A stretch of DNA of 64,000 bases from Neckera pumila (taxonomy: Eukaryota > Streptophyta > Bryopsida > Hypnales > Neckeraceae): contig OZ018411.1 of the NCBI GenBank assembly GCA_963969595.1, positions 8,496,501 through 8,560,500 on the forward strand, written 5' to 3'. The notes under the pieces are model-generated. The model saw only the letters and a list, made by a program, of their open reading frames with translations. It did not search any database and had not been told where the DNA came from. Made by a program: the position numbers and the translations under genes. Within the stretch, counting starts at the first letter, position 1. The number at the start of each line of letters is the position of its first letter. This document shows, in pieces, positions 35,663-46,860 of this stretch.

Positions 35663-36611
35663 TTAACCCCTAAAGGATCAAGGCCTTTATTCTGTCAAAA
35701 AAATACTCAAAACTGTATTTTCTATAGCAAAGAGTAAGAGAATTTTAAAATTGTTTTTTTTGCACATCTTACCACAAGATCTTACACCTAACTAATATGA
35801 GAATGTGTGGAAAAAATTTCAGAATTTTTGATTGCACGGATTGCAAGACATTTGCATTTAAAGTGAAAAAACCCAATTTTTTTAAACACGTAGTGGGACT
35901 AGATTATTTGACTTTGAACCTTCTTAACTTTAATTTTTTGGACTACAAAGTTCTGAGCTTTAAATCTTCATGGTAGAGAATTCAGTTGAAAGTCTTCAAT
36001 TGGGGAAAAAAAATTCAGAAAACTTAAATTTCATACTTCTGAAAATTGTTAAATAGAAGTAGATACAAGATAGAAGGAGAATCTAAATTATTAATATCTC
36101 TAAAATGGAATTAAAATGCACTAATTCCAATGTCAAGATTGTTCTAGCAAGCAAACTAAACCATGTGGAATTTTGTTTTTGAAAAATTGTTAAAATTGTA
36201 TTCAAAAATGAATCTAATAAGTTATTTTTTCAAGAAGATGCTCTAATTGCCTAGAAAACAAGATTGTCCATAACTTTCTCAAAAAAAATCAAAATGGAAT
36301 GAATTAAATCTTTTGAGGTGGACAAAAATATAATCTATGAAAAAAAAATTAATCCAAAATTTTGAACTTTTTTTTGCTACCCCCTCTCCCCCCCCCCCCG
36401 CCCCCCCCCCCCGCCCCCCCCTACAGATTTTGAGTTGTTTGGGGCATAGTTTTTGTTCCTAGGCACCACTTGAAACAAAATTGTATTCCCATGAAGCTTA
36501 TCAAATTTTCTATCTTCAAAAAAATGTTTCAAAAAATCTGGTATAGCCCATAAGTACCTGCCTAAGATTCTCATTTGTCTCCCCAAAAGACAATGGTCTT
36601 CTAGGGGTTAA
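35663..36611 (+). mobile_element. TTAA-flanked element, copy 3
   Basis: It begins TTAACCCCTAAAGGATCAAG with the L-type subterminal TTCTGTCAAAAAAATACTC, and ends GGTCTTCTAGGGGTTAA with the R-type subterminal palindrome at 36575-36593. It is non-coding. A long C tract interrupts it. The final TTAA is directly followed by GGTGAAAACACCC, the same end motif that flanks the composite at 51267-53982. Confidence 0.85.
36380..36421 (+). repeat. Poly-C tract with interspersed T and G
   Basis: About 42 bases, almost all C, interrupted by T and by two single G. On the minus strand it is a G-run able to form a G-quadruplex. Length in such tracts is prone to sequencing error. Confidence 0.9.
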
Positions 36612-37949
36612 GGTGAAAACACCCAAAACCATCAAAATAGGCAATTGTACATTTTCTGTAGTCTTAGCAATTAGAAATCTTAAATTTTTTAAAAACAAAT
36701 TATAGTTTTGGATAAGATATGTAATACTATAGAAATTCAGTATTTGTTGCAATTTGAACTTAAGACCTATAACTGTAGTTTGTTGATTTTATGATCTTAT
36801 AATAACAAGATAACTTTGCTATATACCATGATGTAATACACTACAATATATTCCTATGGTGAATCCATGCCATGGTCATGGGCCCTCTGCTTACAAAATA
36901 TTAGAAAGTACAAAACATTATTAGCCAACATTTAGGAGGTCCCTTTTGCTCTTCCAAGAAGCAGGAGCCTCCACCATTGCATTTTTCTCAGCTAGCCAAT
37001 GATTCTCTACCAACCAAACTAAATCCACTCCCGAGAATTGAGGGAGGAACTGTATTAGTTGTAAACCCCCACCAAGACAAGTCACATTCAAAAGGTCGGC
37101 AAATTATTTCCCGTAATCTCTTCTTGACGCGTGAAATCCACTTTATCGATAATTATAAAATTTTCATTCATCAGTCACATATTTCATTCATTTTTGACAA
37201 AAAAAACCAGGCATTCCTCATCAAACTTTGCCCTCCTCGTCAAACAATTTTTTTCCTTCAAAATTCCCTCCGCCTCGATGATTGCCCTACACTCAAAGGG
37301 GGAATATGGTTTAGGGTCAATAACAATGTTATGGTGGACTGGTAGTCACCAACCTGTGGTCCACATTGCAACATCTAAGTTAAGCATAACCGGTTGTTGA
37401 GTTTTCAACACTCACGTGGCACCGTCCCATTGGCAACCCATCACCATTGCCATTACAAGTTGCAACTCATTACCTTCTCTCCTCTCAACTTGCTTCCTCC
37501 ACCCTTGGATCACGAAGATCAAAGGTTGTGACTGAAAAGTGAACAACCAGTTATATCCGATAACCTACTTGCCGCTACCGCGTCTCGTTGGTTATCTAAT
37601 ACATAACTTGTGCAGAAGGAGGGAAGCTGTCCGTACCTTACCTTACTCAGAGCCAAGGTTGGTGCCCCTTGCCCAAGGTTCTCCCCCCCTGCTCTCCAGG
37701 CTTTCTCTGATAGAGTACTAGAATTACCAACTATAAAAAGTTCATTGGCTCCCTTGTACTGGGACCCCAAAACCTTGATAAGCAATGATCCTCATGAATG
37801 ATGATCTTGCTTGCAGTACAAAAAGCTAACAACCTCATCAATGCTTCAACGCTTTCCAAATATTCATCAAAGAACCCCAACATTGGGGGGGGGGGGGGGG
37901 GGGGGGCAGTTATGGGTATACATATTTTAGAATATTTTCTTTGATGCCT
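36612..37949. other. Intergenic with G22 homopolymer
   Basis: No gene is recognised. A run of 22 G occupies 37885-37906. The first 100 bases resemble those at 51271-51370 (GTGAAAACACCCAAAA then ATCAAAA), so a related element end sits here without a partner. Confidence 0.5.
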
Positions 37950-39560
37950 ATGTAGGTTTACCAATTTCCATGGTCAATCACAACTCTTGCAGACCCTAGC
38001 AAATATGTGTTGTAGAAGATGACCTTTATTATTGTTTAACCCTTAAAGGACCATTTGTTTCCTCGGGGGCAATTTGGGTTCGGGCAGGTTCCTATTGTCT
38101 CAATTTTTAGTGATGTTTTTGGGATTTTTTGAGGTTGTGTATTTTTGCAAGAGCTTTGTGAATATATAAATTTTATTTTAGTTGATTCCTGGGAGCAAAA
38201 ATTATGGCATAATAAGCAAAAATGGAGTTTGGCGGGCAGCACAAAAAAAAATCACAAAAAGTCAAAATAATTTTATTTCAAATTTTCATTCCAAAGATTA
38301 TATTTTTGTCTACATGTGAAGCTTTGTTTAATTTAATTTGGACTAATAATGAAAAAGTTATGGACAATCTTAGTTTTTCGGGTAATCTAAGCATCTTCTT
38401 GAAAAAATAACTTGTAGAATTCATTTTTGAATGCAATTTTTAGAATTTTTCAAAAGAAATTGTTAGACAAGGTTAGATTTTCTTGCTAGAACAATCTCAC
38501 CGTTAGAATTATTGTGATTCAATTCCATCTAAAGCTATTAACAATTTAGTTTTTTCTTCAAACTTGGATCCACCTCTACTTAACAAATTTTTAATGAGTG
38601 AAAATTAAAGTGTTTTTTTTTCCTATTTCTTTTTTGGTAAATTCTCAACTCAACTTCTTAACATAAATAAATAGTGCAAAAATGAAAATCATTAGTGCAA
38701 AAAATTTGAACTAAAAATTTGAACTAACATATATGAAAATCAATAGTGCAAAAAATTTGAACTAAAAAGATTCAAAGCCAAAAAAATCTAGTCAAGCAAG
38801 GTGCAAAAAAACTTGTTTTTTTTTCACTTTAAATGCATACATCTTGCAATCTATATGGTCAAATTTTATAGAATTTTTTCCACGTATTTATATACTAGTC
38901 AAGTATAAGATCTTACAGTTGCATATGCAAAAAAAAACAATTTTTGAAGTTCTCTTCTCTTTGCATTAGAAATGACAATTTTGAGTTGTTTTTGATAGGA
39001 AAATCACCTTGGTCCTTTAGGGGTTAAGACGTCCTTTGTTGGTATTGTATAACATCTCCATAACAACTCTTCAACTAGGTCATTTCAAGGAGGCATGTCA
39101 CTGTTGATGGCCATATTGGAATCAATGGCTTGCTTGAGTTGATGCCTTGACCCCCTTTCTTCCATCTTCAAATGTGGTTGTTGCCTTGCCAATCAACCAA
39201 TCTACTTATTAGAGTATTGTCACATGCTATGACAATGTGCTGAGTAGTATGTAGGCCTACTAGTTTTTATGGCCAATCATAATTCTTGCAGATCCTAACG
39301 AGCATGCGTAGAGCATACCTGTAGAAGACAATGTCTAATATTGTTTAAGAGTAGTCCCTTGTCGGTGTTGTGTAACATCTCTACAAGAGCTCTTCAACTA
39401 GGCCAATTCAAGGTATTATGTTGTCACTCATTGGCATGTTGGGATCAATGGCTTGTTTAAGTTGGTGCCTTGATCCTCTTTCTCCCTGTCTTGGACTATA
39501 GTTGTTGCCTTGCCATTCCACTTGCTAGATACTGCCGTAGGCCATGGCAATGTGCCAAGT
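37950..39560 (+). repeat. 310-bp tandem duplication, first unit split by a TTAA element
   Basis: Unit A is 37950-38039 plus 39028-39247; unit B is 39248 to about 39560. Shared words include TATGTAGG, CTCTTGCAGA/TTCTTGCAGA, TAACATCTC, CTCTTCAACTAGG, ATCAATGGCTTG and GGTTGTTGCCTTGCCA/AGTTGTTGCCTTGCCA. Unit B is uninterrupted and shows the pre-insertion sequence. Confidence 0.92.
38036..39027 (-). mobile_element. TTAA-flanked element, copy 4 (empty site in neighbour)
   Basis: The left end is TTAACCCTTAAAGGACC (R-type here) and the right end GGTCCTTTAGGGGTTAA (L-type), so it is reversed relative to copy 3. The flanks ATTATTGTTTAA and TTAAGACGTCC collapse to one TTAA in the neighbouring repeat unit, which reads AATATTGTTTAAGAGTAGTC. 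That fixes the target duplication as exactly TTAA. It is non-coding and shares internal blocks with copies 3 and 6 (ATCTTACAGT/ATCTTGTGGT and CTAGAACAATCT). Confidence 0.93.
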
Positions 39561-41410
39561 GGAGATATTCTAAGGTAGTTCACCAAAAATTTGATACTAA
39601 TAGTAACTATATACATTTATTATTCTAAGACATATGTTATTTTTATTTGACTTTATTAGCAATTGAAAGAAGATTCTAACGCAATTCAGTATGCGTTATT
39701 TAGACAACATACAAATAAGTTATGAAATTTCAAAGTACTCGCTAGAAGTGTACCAAAAATCAACCTTAGGCTTTTCTAGGCTCTCATATTTTGGTTGCCT
39801 GCATCTTGTGTCATCAATATCTAGGTTTTAGTATTGTTTCTTGGTTCAAATGCATGTGCCTCATCTTAAGCAATGATGATTATGGATGCATTTACTAAAA
39901 TCACGCGTCAAGCAAAAGATATCCTTGAGGTGATTTAAATTTTTAGAGATGAAAGGGTCTAAGATTGATTTCACTCTAGTTAGTACCTCAAGCTCATTTT
40001 TTGTTTCAAGTCAAAAATTGTTCCAAGCCACTTCTTTCTTGTATCAATGTTGTACTATTTGTCTTTGTTATAAGTTTGACAACTCTAATCATAAGATCTC
40101 TTAGTTAAACCCTAAGATCTCCTAGTTAAATCCCAATGATAGTTCAAATTTCCAAAAATGTAAGGATGTATTTTAAAATGCAACTTAGAATAATGATGTA
40201 ATAATAAGTTCTAAACAAAAGTTATACAATATAATTTGTAGATAATACTCATATGGTTAGATCTGCTACTACACTAACCAATATTTTTCCATAAACTTTG
40301 AAATCAAAAACTGAAAATTAATTCAAAATTGATTGTAGATTAAATATTTGTAATTTATAAAAAAAATCATTAAGTTCAAATGCTAAGTTTTAGTTATGCT
40401 GATTTTTAAAGATTTTCATTTTATGTATGTATTCAAGTCACTTACGACAATTCATTATTTGAATTGAAATAGTTATTTCTTAAAGTCAAACACATTTATC
40501 CCCCTTAAATTATAGAATACATGCACTAGAATTTTTTGAGAATATATACTACACAAATGTATGAGAACTAATACAAGAATATACAAACATTGTGATGGAT
40601 GAAAAAATCCAAATTTTGTGTACTTGAAATTTTTTTCTAATCAATGAAGTAAATTTTTCCCTCTCAACTATTTGAATTGTCACAAATTCAATGTTCAAAT
40701 GAATTTAGAAATGAAAGGTATAAAATAAGAAATATGGAGGTTGGAATTTGATGAAGTTTTCATCCAACTGAAAAAAATTATGTGAAATAAAGTGAATTAT
40801 ATCCCATTAAATTAGTGGTAACCTTAGAAAATGAAAAGAATTGTATAATTATAAAATTCAAAACCTTTTGTACATTGAATGATAGTAAATTCAATGCTTT
40901 ATTATGTTCTTTCCTCATTTTGGAGTCACAAGATGGATTAGGAGACATTCTAATACTACATGAAGAGTACAATTTGATTGCACATTTGAATTTGCTGGTT
41001 AAATAAAGTCTAATGGGATATTCATTTTGTTTTTCATTCAACATTTTAAGTTGGATAAAACTAACATACACAATCAACTTCTATTTATCTTATTCTATAG
41101 CTTTCATATTTGAATTGATTAAAAAATCAAATCCAAAAAAACTTCAAATGGTCTTGAATAGAAGTATTTATTCCAATTATTATTAAATGTATATACCCAA
41201 TAAGAGACAAAAATAAACATAAAACATAAAAAATAGGAATGGACTTTATGATTACCTCTAGATTCATTTCCAAAGTTGATATGAATAGGAAACCAATATT
41301 TGATAGTATATTCACCCACAAATCAAGTTCAACACATGTAAAAAAGAATCAATCGACTCCAAAATGGTGACTTTAAAATGCATTCTTACACTATGACACT
41401 TGTTCATGAC
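39561..41410. other. AT-rich intergenic DNA
   Basis: No gene, element end or notable repeat is recognised; short ORFs are AT-rich and uninformative. Confidence 0.45.
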
Positions 41411-42828
41411 CAACGACGCTAGCATGTGAGCGTGAGCCTAAGAGCAGTGAGCGGGGATTGTGTGAGCCTAGAGCCTAGAAATTTAGAACATGATGTAATT
41501 TCTAAAAATTTGGGTTAAAAAGTTTAAAAAATTGTTGATTTTTCAATAAAGTTTATTATATTTAGAAAAATATAACCTATTACCACGGAACCCACAACCA
41601 TGGGTTTTAGATCTAGAATCATGGGAAGTTGGGGCTTTTGCATCTTTTGAAATTTATATCACGTTTTGAGAGGCCGTCCCAGAGTGGGCTGAATAAAGTG
41701 AGAGTACAAATAATTTAGAAGCAATTCTAAAGATGAAAAGAAGATAAATTCAATTAAAGTATTAGAGGATGTGGAACATTGTATATATAATAAAATATTT
41801 TTTTTATTGCAATAAGGAATATATATAGGAACAAGAATGTAATTTTTTGCTACTCGAATTTAGAGATTTTGAAGATTGAGTAACAATGCTACATATCTAC
41901 TTCATATCATGCTAATAATTGTCAACTAATTTACTTGTACGTCTTGATCATTTTGGCAATAATAATCGCTTGCTTAACTAACTTCATCCAAGCTAAAGAT
42001 AGGAATGTGGATGAATGTGTCTATTTTATAATCTAATTTGTAGAAAAACAAAAGATGTAATAAAGGTGTTTGCAGTTTAGTTAGTACATGCTATACTTCT
42101 AATGGGAGTCCCATTCATACTTCCATAATAGAGACATGTACAAGATGGAAAATTGAAAAGTGTGATGTTATAAACCTTTTGCTCAAGTTCAGTCCCAAAC
42201 AAAAGTATAAGAAATAGCACTAAGTCTAAGGCAAGGAAGGAAGTTCACCCTAATCATATTTGCAATAATATTCCTTGTATTTTTCTACATATTGCAATGT
42301 TTTTTAATTATTGCTTTGACAAACTTGCTTGCCATTCCAAATGGAGAGACTCTTTCAGCATGTGCTGGTCAAGGATAAATCTGAAGCACATGCTCAAACA
42401 TCCTAGGTGAGGTGAATAGATGTCAAGGTGACATTGGCTCGATAGATTGTAGGCGGAACCAGCTTATTCAAGCTCAATGATTTTGGTACAAGTAAAATTG
42501 GAATCGGTAAGAACAAGCTCGACGTTGGGGATCTCTACTCTAGTAAGAATATGAGAAAGTTTAGGTCCCATGATGTGTCATGCAATTTGATAAGCACAAA
42601 ACCAAAAATTCTTGATTTGAACTACCGTACCTTTACACTCACTCTTCTGCCCTTTGTAAGTAGGGTTTTCCATGCTTAACAATCAATAGCTTGCATTTGA
42701 CCTATGTGTACATTTAAATGGCGTGACATTCTTTCCTTGACTTGTCTGACATTCTTACTATGTACTCCAATGTATTGCAATCCGTTTCTACCACAAAATA
42801 GGTATGGGGGATAATTGCTTTAAACTCT

Positions 42829-43610
42829 TCAAATGTACAGCCCCAAGTTGCATTCTAGTAGTGGACAATCTAATTTGAATCCAAGGATTAGAGAAGTTAA
42901 CCTTGTTGAGTGATGAATATCACCTTCAAAATCAATTAGAAGATCTATTTTCCTTTTGCTGGATCCAAAAACCTCTTTTTCCTCCAAGTGCGGAATTTGA
43001 ATGCAAAAATATTTGGCTTCAAGCATCTTGTTGAATGCATTTGCAATTTTTTTTCCGTTTCCAAATGAAGTAGCTCTCTTTAATTTTAAATCCCAATTGA
43101 TGCTCCATCCTTGTACAGTTTGTAGAGTTGGATATGCTAGTTCTATAATTCTTTGGCAATTAGCTTCTTTGTATGTTTGTGCATGTTTATTGCCCAGCGG
43201 AATAAGCAAGTCCTTTCACGATTTACCATTAAAACAAAATGGAACCTGTGAATTCGTGACCCATACACAATGCAAAGTGCATTAAAGTTGGCTTGAGCAC
43301 TATCACACATGAATCCTTGGAAGGTTAGATCCAACATCCCATTTTCTACCATGACCTATTTGGACAACACCAAAAATAAACTAACCTTTGGTGCCCTCAA
43401 TATGTCTATCACTAACAACAATGGTCATGACTTTGCAATTAGTGGAGTTATAGATGTGACAAACATTAATTGTCTATGATTTCACCCTTTTTACATGATC
43501 AAACATGACAAAGAAATTCTCAAAGTTGCCACTTGATTGCCTTTGTTTTACAAGATCAACTTCACTCCCAAATCCATCCACAATCATCTTGAATAAATGC
43601 TCTATTCAGA
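42829..43610 (-). pseudogene. MULE-like transposase remnant
   Basis: On the minus strand, VMTIVVSD is followed, after frame changes, by GFMCDSAQANFNALCIVYG, then ERTCLFRWAINMHKHTKKLI, then a frameshift into LAYPTLQTVQGW and a basic segment. D-x-A-x-A-N, then V/I-Y-G, and C-L-F-x-W about 30 residues on, resemble the second catalytic Asp and the C-x-x-H-type region of Mutator-like transposases; the His is Arg here. Similar DSAQANWNAVRIVYG proteins are, as I recall, common in non-seed-plant genomes. Frameshifts and stops make it non-functional. Its position inside the element with a 9-bp duplication supports the call. Confidence 0.6.
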
Positions 43611-44540
43611 TAGTACGCTTGGCTTAAATTAGCTAAAAAAAAAGAGCCATTTTTTGGCTAAATATAGGACCAAAGAACAAATTTTTACATAAATGTGAAG
43701 ATGGTTTGCCAAAAATCCAAAGAATCCAATAACAATTTGCTGAACCATATATTAACTATTATTTGACCATCTATTATCAAGAATTTTTTTTGATGGTTGA
43801 ATGAGGAATTACTTCATTGATATTTAGTGAGATTGAATGATTGAGAGGTTGTTTTTATAATGAAATTCACTGTCCGTCATGAATCCACAAAGAGTACAAG
43901 ACAGTTCAAAAATGAGAGCTTGACCATTCATTGTCAAAATGCAGGAATTGTGTTCAATGTATAACTTTAGACCTCATTTTGGCATAGTAGAATAACTTTT
44001 TCCAAAATCCTTAAGACCAAAAAAAGTTGGTAAATCCAAATTGCTTTCATCTTCAAAAACCCATTTGTAATTTTCAGCCTCCGAAAAAAAGTTATGGATA
44101 AAATTTAGAGAAGATGTTTGAAAATGTCAAAAAAAAAGTCCATTCTAACTTCTCTCTAAATTTTGTTAATAACTTTTGATTTAAGCTTCAAATCTCAAAC
44201 AGACTTTTAGAAATAAAACTTAACTTCATTTACTAAATTTTTTCAATTCAAAACTTTCTTGAAAAAGTTATTTTACTGTGCCAAAATGAGGTCCAAAGTT
44301 GTTGAATACAATTTCTGCTTTTGACTTAACTAGGTATGAGTGATTGAGCTCCTAGTAATCCTAATATACATATCCCACATGATTTGTTTTACCTCCTACC
44401 ACCTCACTTATATAAAGAGCTTGTCTTCTCTTGAAGATGCACTTACAATTAGTGGCCTTCAAATCTACATGAGTTTGCTTAAATGTTGCCAAATAGCTTG
44501 CAACATATGCTAAAATTTGATCAAATGTTAAAAACAAATT

Positions 44541-45490
44541 GCCTTCTTAAACCCCAACTGTTAACGGCTATGGTTTTGGAGGTTCAAATTTTCTTGCAAT
44601 ATTTAACACAATTTGGTCAAATGTTAAATTTTTTTTTGCCTTCTTAACCTCTAAAGTCCCAAGGCCATTTTTCTGTCAAAAATCACTCAAAACTGCTACT
44701 TTTGTTGCGTTCGTCTAAAAGATCAGAAAAAATATTTTTTTTTAGAAACTAACCATAGGATCTTATACTTCACTTTTTACAGATCATGTAGTAAAAATTT
44801 TGTAATGTTTGACCGTACGGATTGAAAGCTATCAGCATTCAAAGTGAAAAAAATGTTTTTTTCAAGAAGATGCTCTAATTGCCCAAAAAACAAGATTGTC
44901 CATAACTTTCTCATAAAAAGTCCAAATGAAATGAATCAAAGCTTCCCAAATAGGCAAAAATATATTCTATAAGGAAAAAAAACTAAAAAAATTAGATTAA
45001 ATTTTTTGCAAAATTTTTTGCTGCCCCCTCTCCCTTGTTTTGAGCTTATTTGGGCATAGCTTTTGCTCCTGGGCACAAATTGAAATAAAAATTACATTCC
45101 CCCAAAGCTAATAAATTTTTCTATCTTATGGAAAACTTTTAGAAAGTTTCATAAAAAAAATGAGCTCATAGGAACCTGCCCAAAATCCATTTTGTCCTAC
45201 CTAAGGACAATGGGACTTTAGGGGTTAAACCCCTGCCGTTAACGGCAACGATTTTGGAGGTTCAAATTTTCTTGCAATATTTAATACAATTAGTCATATG
45301 CTTAAAAATTTGCCTTCTCAAACCCCAGCCGTTAACGACTATAGTTTTTGGGGTTCAAACTTTATTGCAATATTTAATACAATTTGGAAAAAAAATTGCC
45401 TTCTGAAACCCCAACCGTTAACGGCTATGGTTTGGGTGGTTCAAATTTCTTTGCAAACTATGCTAGAATTTGTTCAAATGCAAAAAAAAT
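44541..45490 (+). repeat. Tandem array of 86-97 bp units, one split by a TTAA element
   Basis: Units start at GCCTTCT(T/C/G)AAACCCC near 44541, 44638, 45312 and 45398, each with a CCGTTAACGG-like palindrome and GGTTCAAATTTTCTTGCAA. The second unit is broken after GCCTTCTTAA and resumes with ACCCCTGCCG after the inserted element. The array lies within the MULE-like element. Confidence 0.92.
44644..45228 (+). mobile_element. TTAA-flanked element, copy 5 (empty sites in array)
   Basis: TTAACCTCTAAAGTCCC on the left, GGACTTTAGGGGTTAA on the right, 585 bp, non-coding. Removing it with one TTAA restores GCCTTCTTAAACCCC, exactly the sequence of the neighbouring unit at 44541. The R-type palindrome lies at 45192-45210; the L side carries TTCTGTCAAAAATCACTC. 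Shortest complete copy of the family here. Confidence 0.95.
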
Positions 45491-45769
45491 TGGGCTTTCT
45501 TAGTGCACAGTTGTTAATAGTTCTTATATTGAATTACATGTTGTACAATACATATACATTAACTAGAATTCATTAATCTTGATTTAAACATTATTTCAAA
45601 GATATTGAGACAAGAAGATCCACAAATATAGAGATTAATTGTTGTACTTTAGCTTCTTCTGAAAATAAGCCAAAGCTACATATGAATAGCTTTTTAAAGA
45701 AGGAAACTGTAAACATTTTTCTTCGTCTTGAGAGGTTAAGGTATCAATTGCAAAATAAATAAAAACAAT

Positions 45770-46860
45770 TTTTCTTTATTATATGATTTTTTGGACAGTT
45801 GTCAGGACTTTTTTGAAAAATGATGTCATAAATCTTGCTGCACACTTTGTTGCTTATATGGAAGGAAATGGAGTTTTTTATGTGGCCTTGGAAAACAATA
45901 AAGGGAAGACGATAAATGTCACAAATGATATTATTAAATTGTGGAGTGCTTACTAGATGCAGGCAAATGCTGCATTTGAGAAAAAAATTCAAAAATGATG
46001 AAGATCTCAAAGTTTTTTCTGGCAAGATGTTTTTAGTGTGGAACGGCAACCACCATTTACAAGTATGGGTACCTATTATCAACCGCAATCATGCGGACAA
46101 CTTCATATGGCATTAAGTTGTTGAAAATACTGTTTTGGAACTCAAGGAGGACATTGCAACTATGTTGGTAGGATTACATGAAGTCAATTAGTAATTCCTT
46201 ATATTCCATTATCATTTTTTTAGAATTTCATTTCACTTCTTAGTTTCCAAACTTTGTTTGGTTTGGACATTGCAATTGTCATTATTATATCTTTTTATTG
46301 TTTAATGTTTACATATTTTATCACAATAAATCTTGTTTTGCTAGGAGAACCAAAAATTCCATGTTTCTATAAATCTTCTTTACAAGCTTTATTGCATTCA
46401 AAGTATTGCTAGGCAACCACTCGCATATTTTGAAAAACTTGTCTCCACAGACAATCTTGTTGCAATTGAACCCAAGCAGAAGTCAAAACAAAGAATTTGG
46501 TTCACTTTGACTATTGAAGCACTAAATGGAATTTTATACTAGGTTCATATAAAAAGTTTTATTTTTCATTTCATGTTTTCTTTAGGTCTTTACTCTGTTC
46601 TTGTTGTTAATTTGAATTAGTATTATGGTGTTCTACTATACATAACATTGTCATCATGTGCAATTTTGCTCATTCTTCTACATCATTTATTTTGCACAAT
46701 AAGAATTAGGGGCATTGCTGTTGCAGCTCACAATTTTTTTTATGAAAAGTATTCCAATCCAACAAATAGGACTGCAAGTGCAGTTGATGAATGGAACTCT
46801 AAAGTTGTGGAAAAGGTGAAGGTAGCTTTATCATTTAGAATTAAAGAATAAGCTTCCCCT
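45770..46860 (+). pseudogene. Transposon-borne reading frame with a possible ParB/sulfiredoxin-like motif
   Basis: A nearly continuous degenerate frame reads DVINLAAHFVAYMEGNGVF, then INVTNDIIKLWSAY, a stop (TAG, 45954-45956), MQANAAFEKKI, a one-base slip in an A run, then NDEDLKVFSGKMFLVWNGNH, HLQVW, a stop, and VVENTVLELKEDIATMLVG. Further exon-like pieces follow at 46345-46550 (KQRIWFTLTIEALNG) and 46710-46850 (AVDEWNSKVVEKVKVAL). The phrase VWNGNHHLQVW resembles the (D)GNHR(L) motif of ParB/sulfiredoxin-like folds with Asp and Arg altered; this is a weak inference. It lies in the MULE-like element on the strand opposite the transposase remnant. The role is unknown. Confidence 0.4.

Noticed and set aside
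37131..37400. Overlapping 122- and 89-codon ORFs
   Set aside because: No motif; AT-rich chance frames in intergenic DNA.
46345..46550. Cystatin-like reading of KQRIWFTLTIEALNG
   Set aside because: The resemblance is limited to a short strand-like stretch; no QxVxG motif is present.
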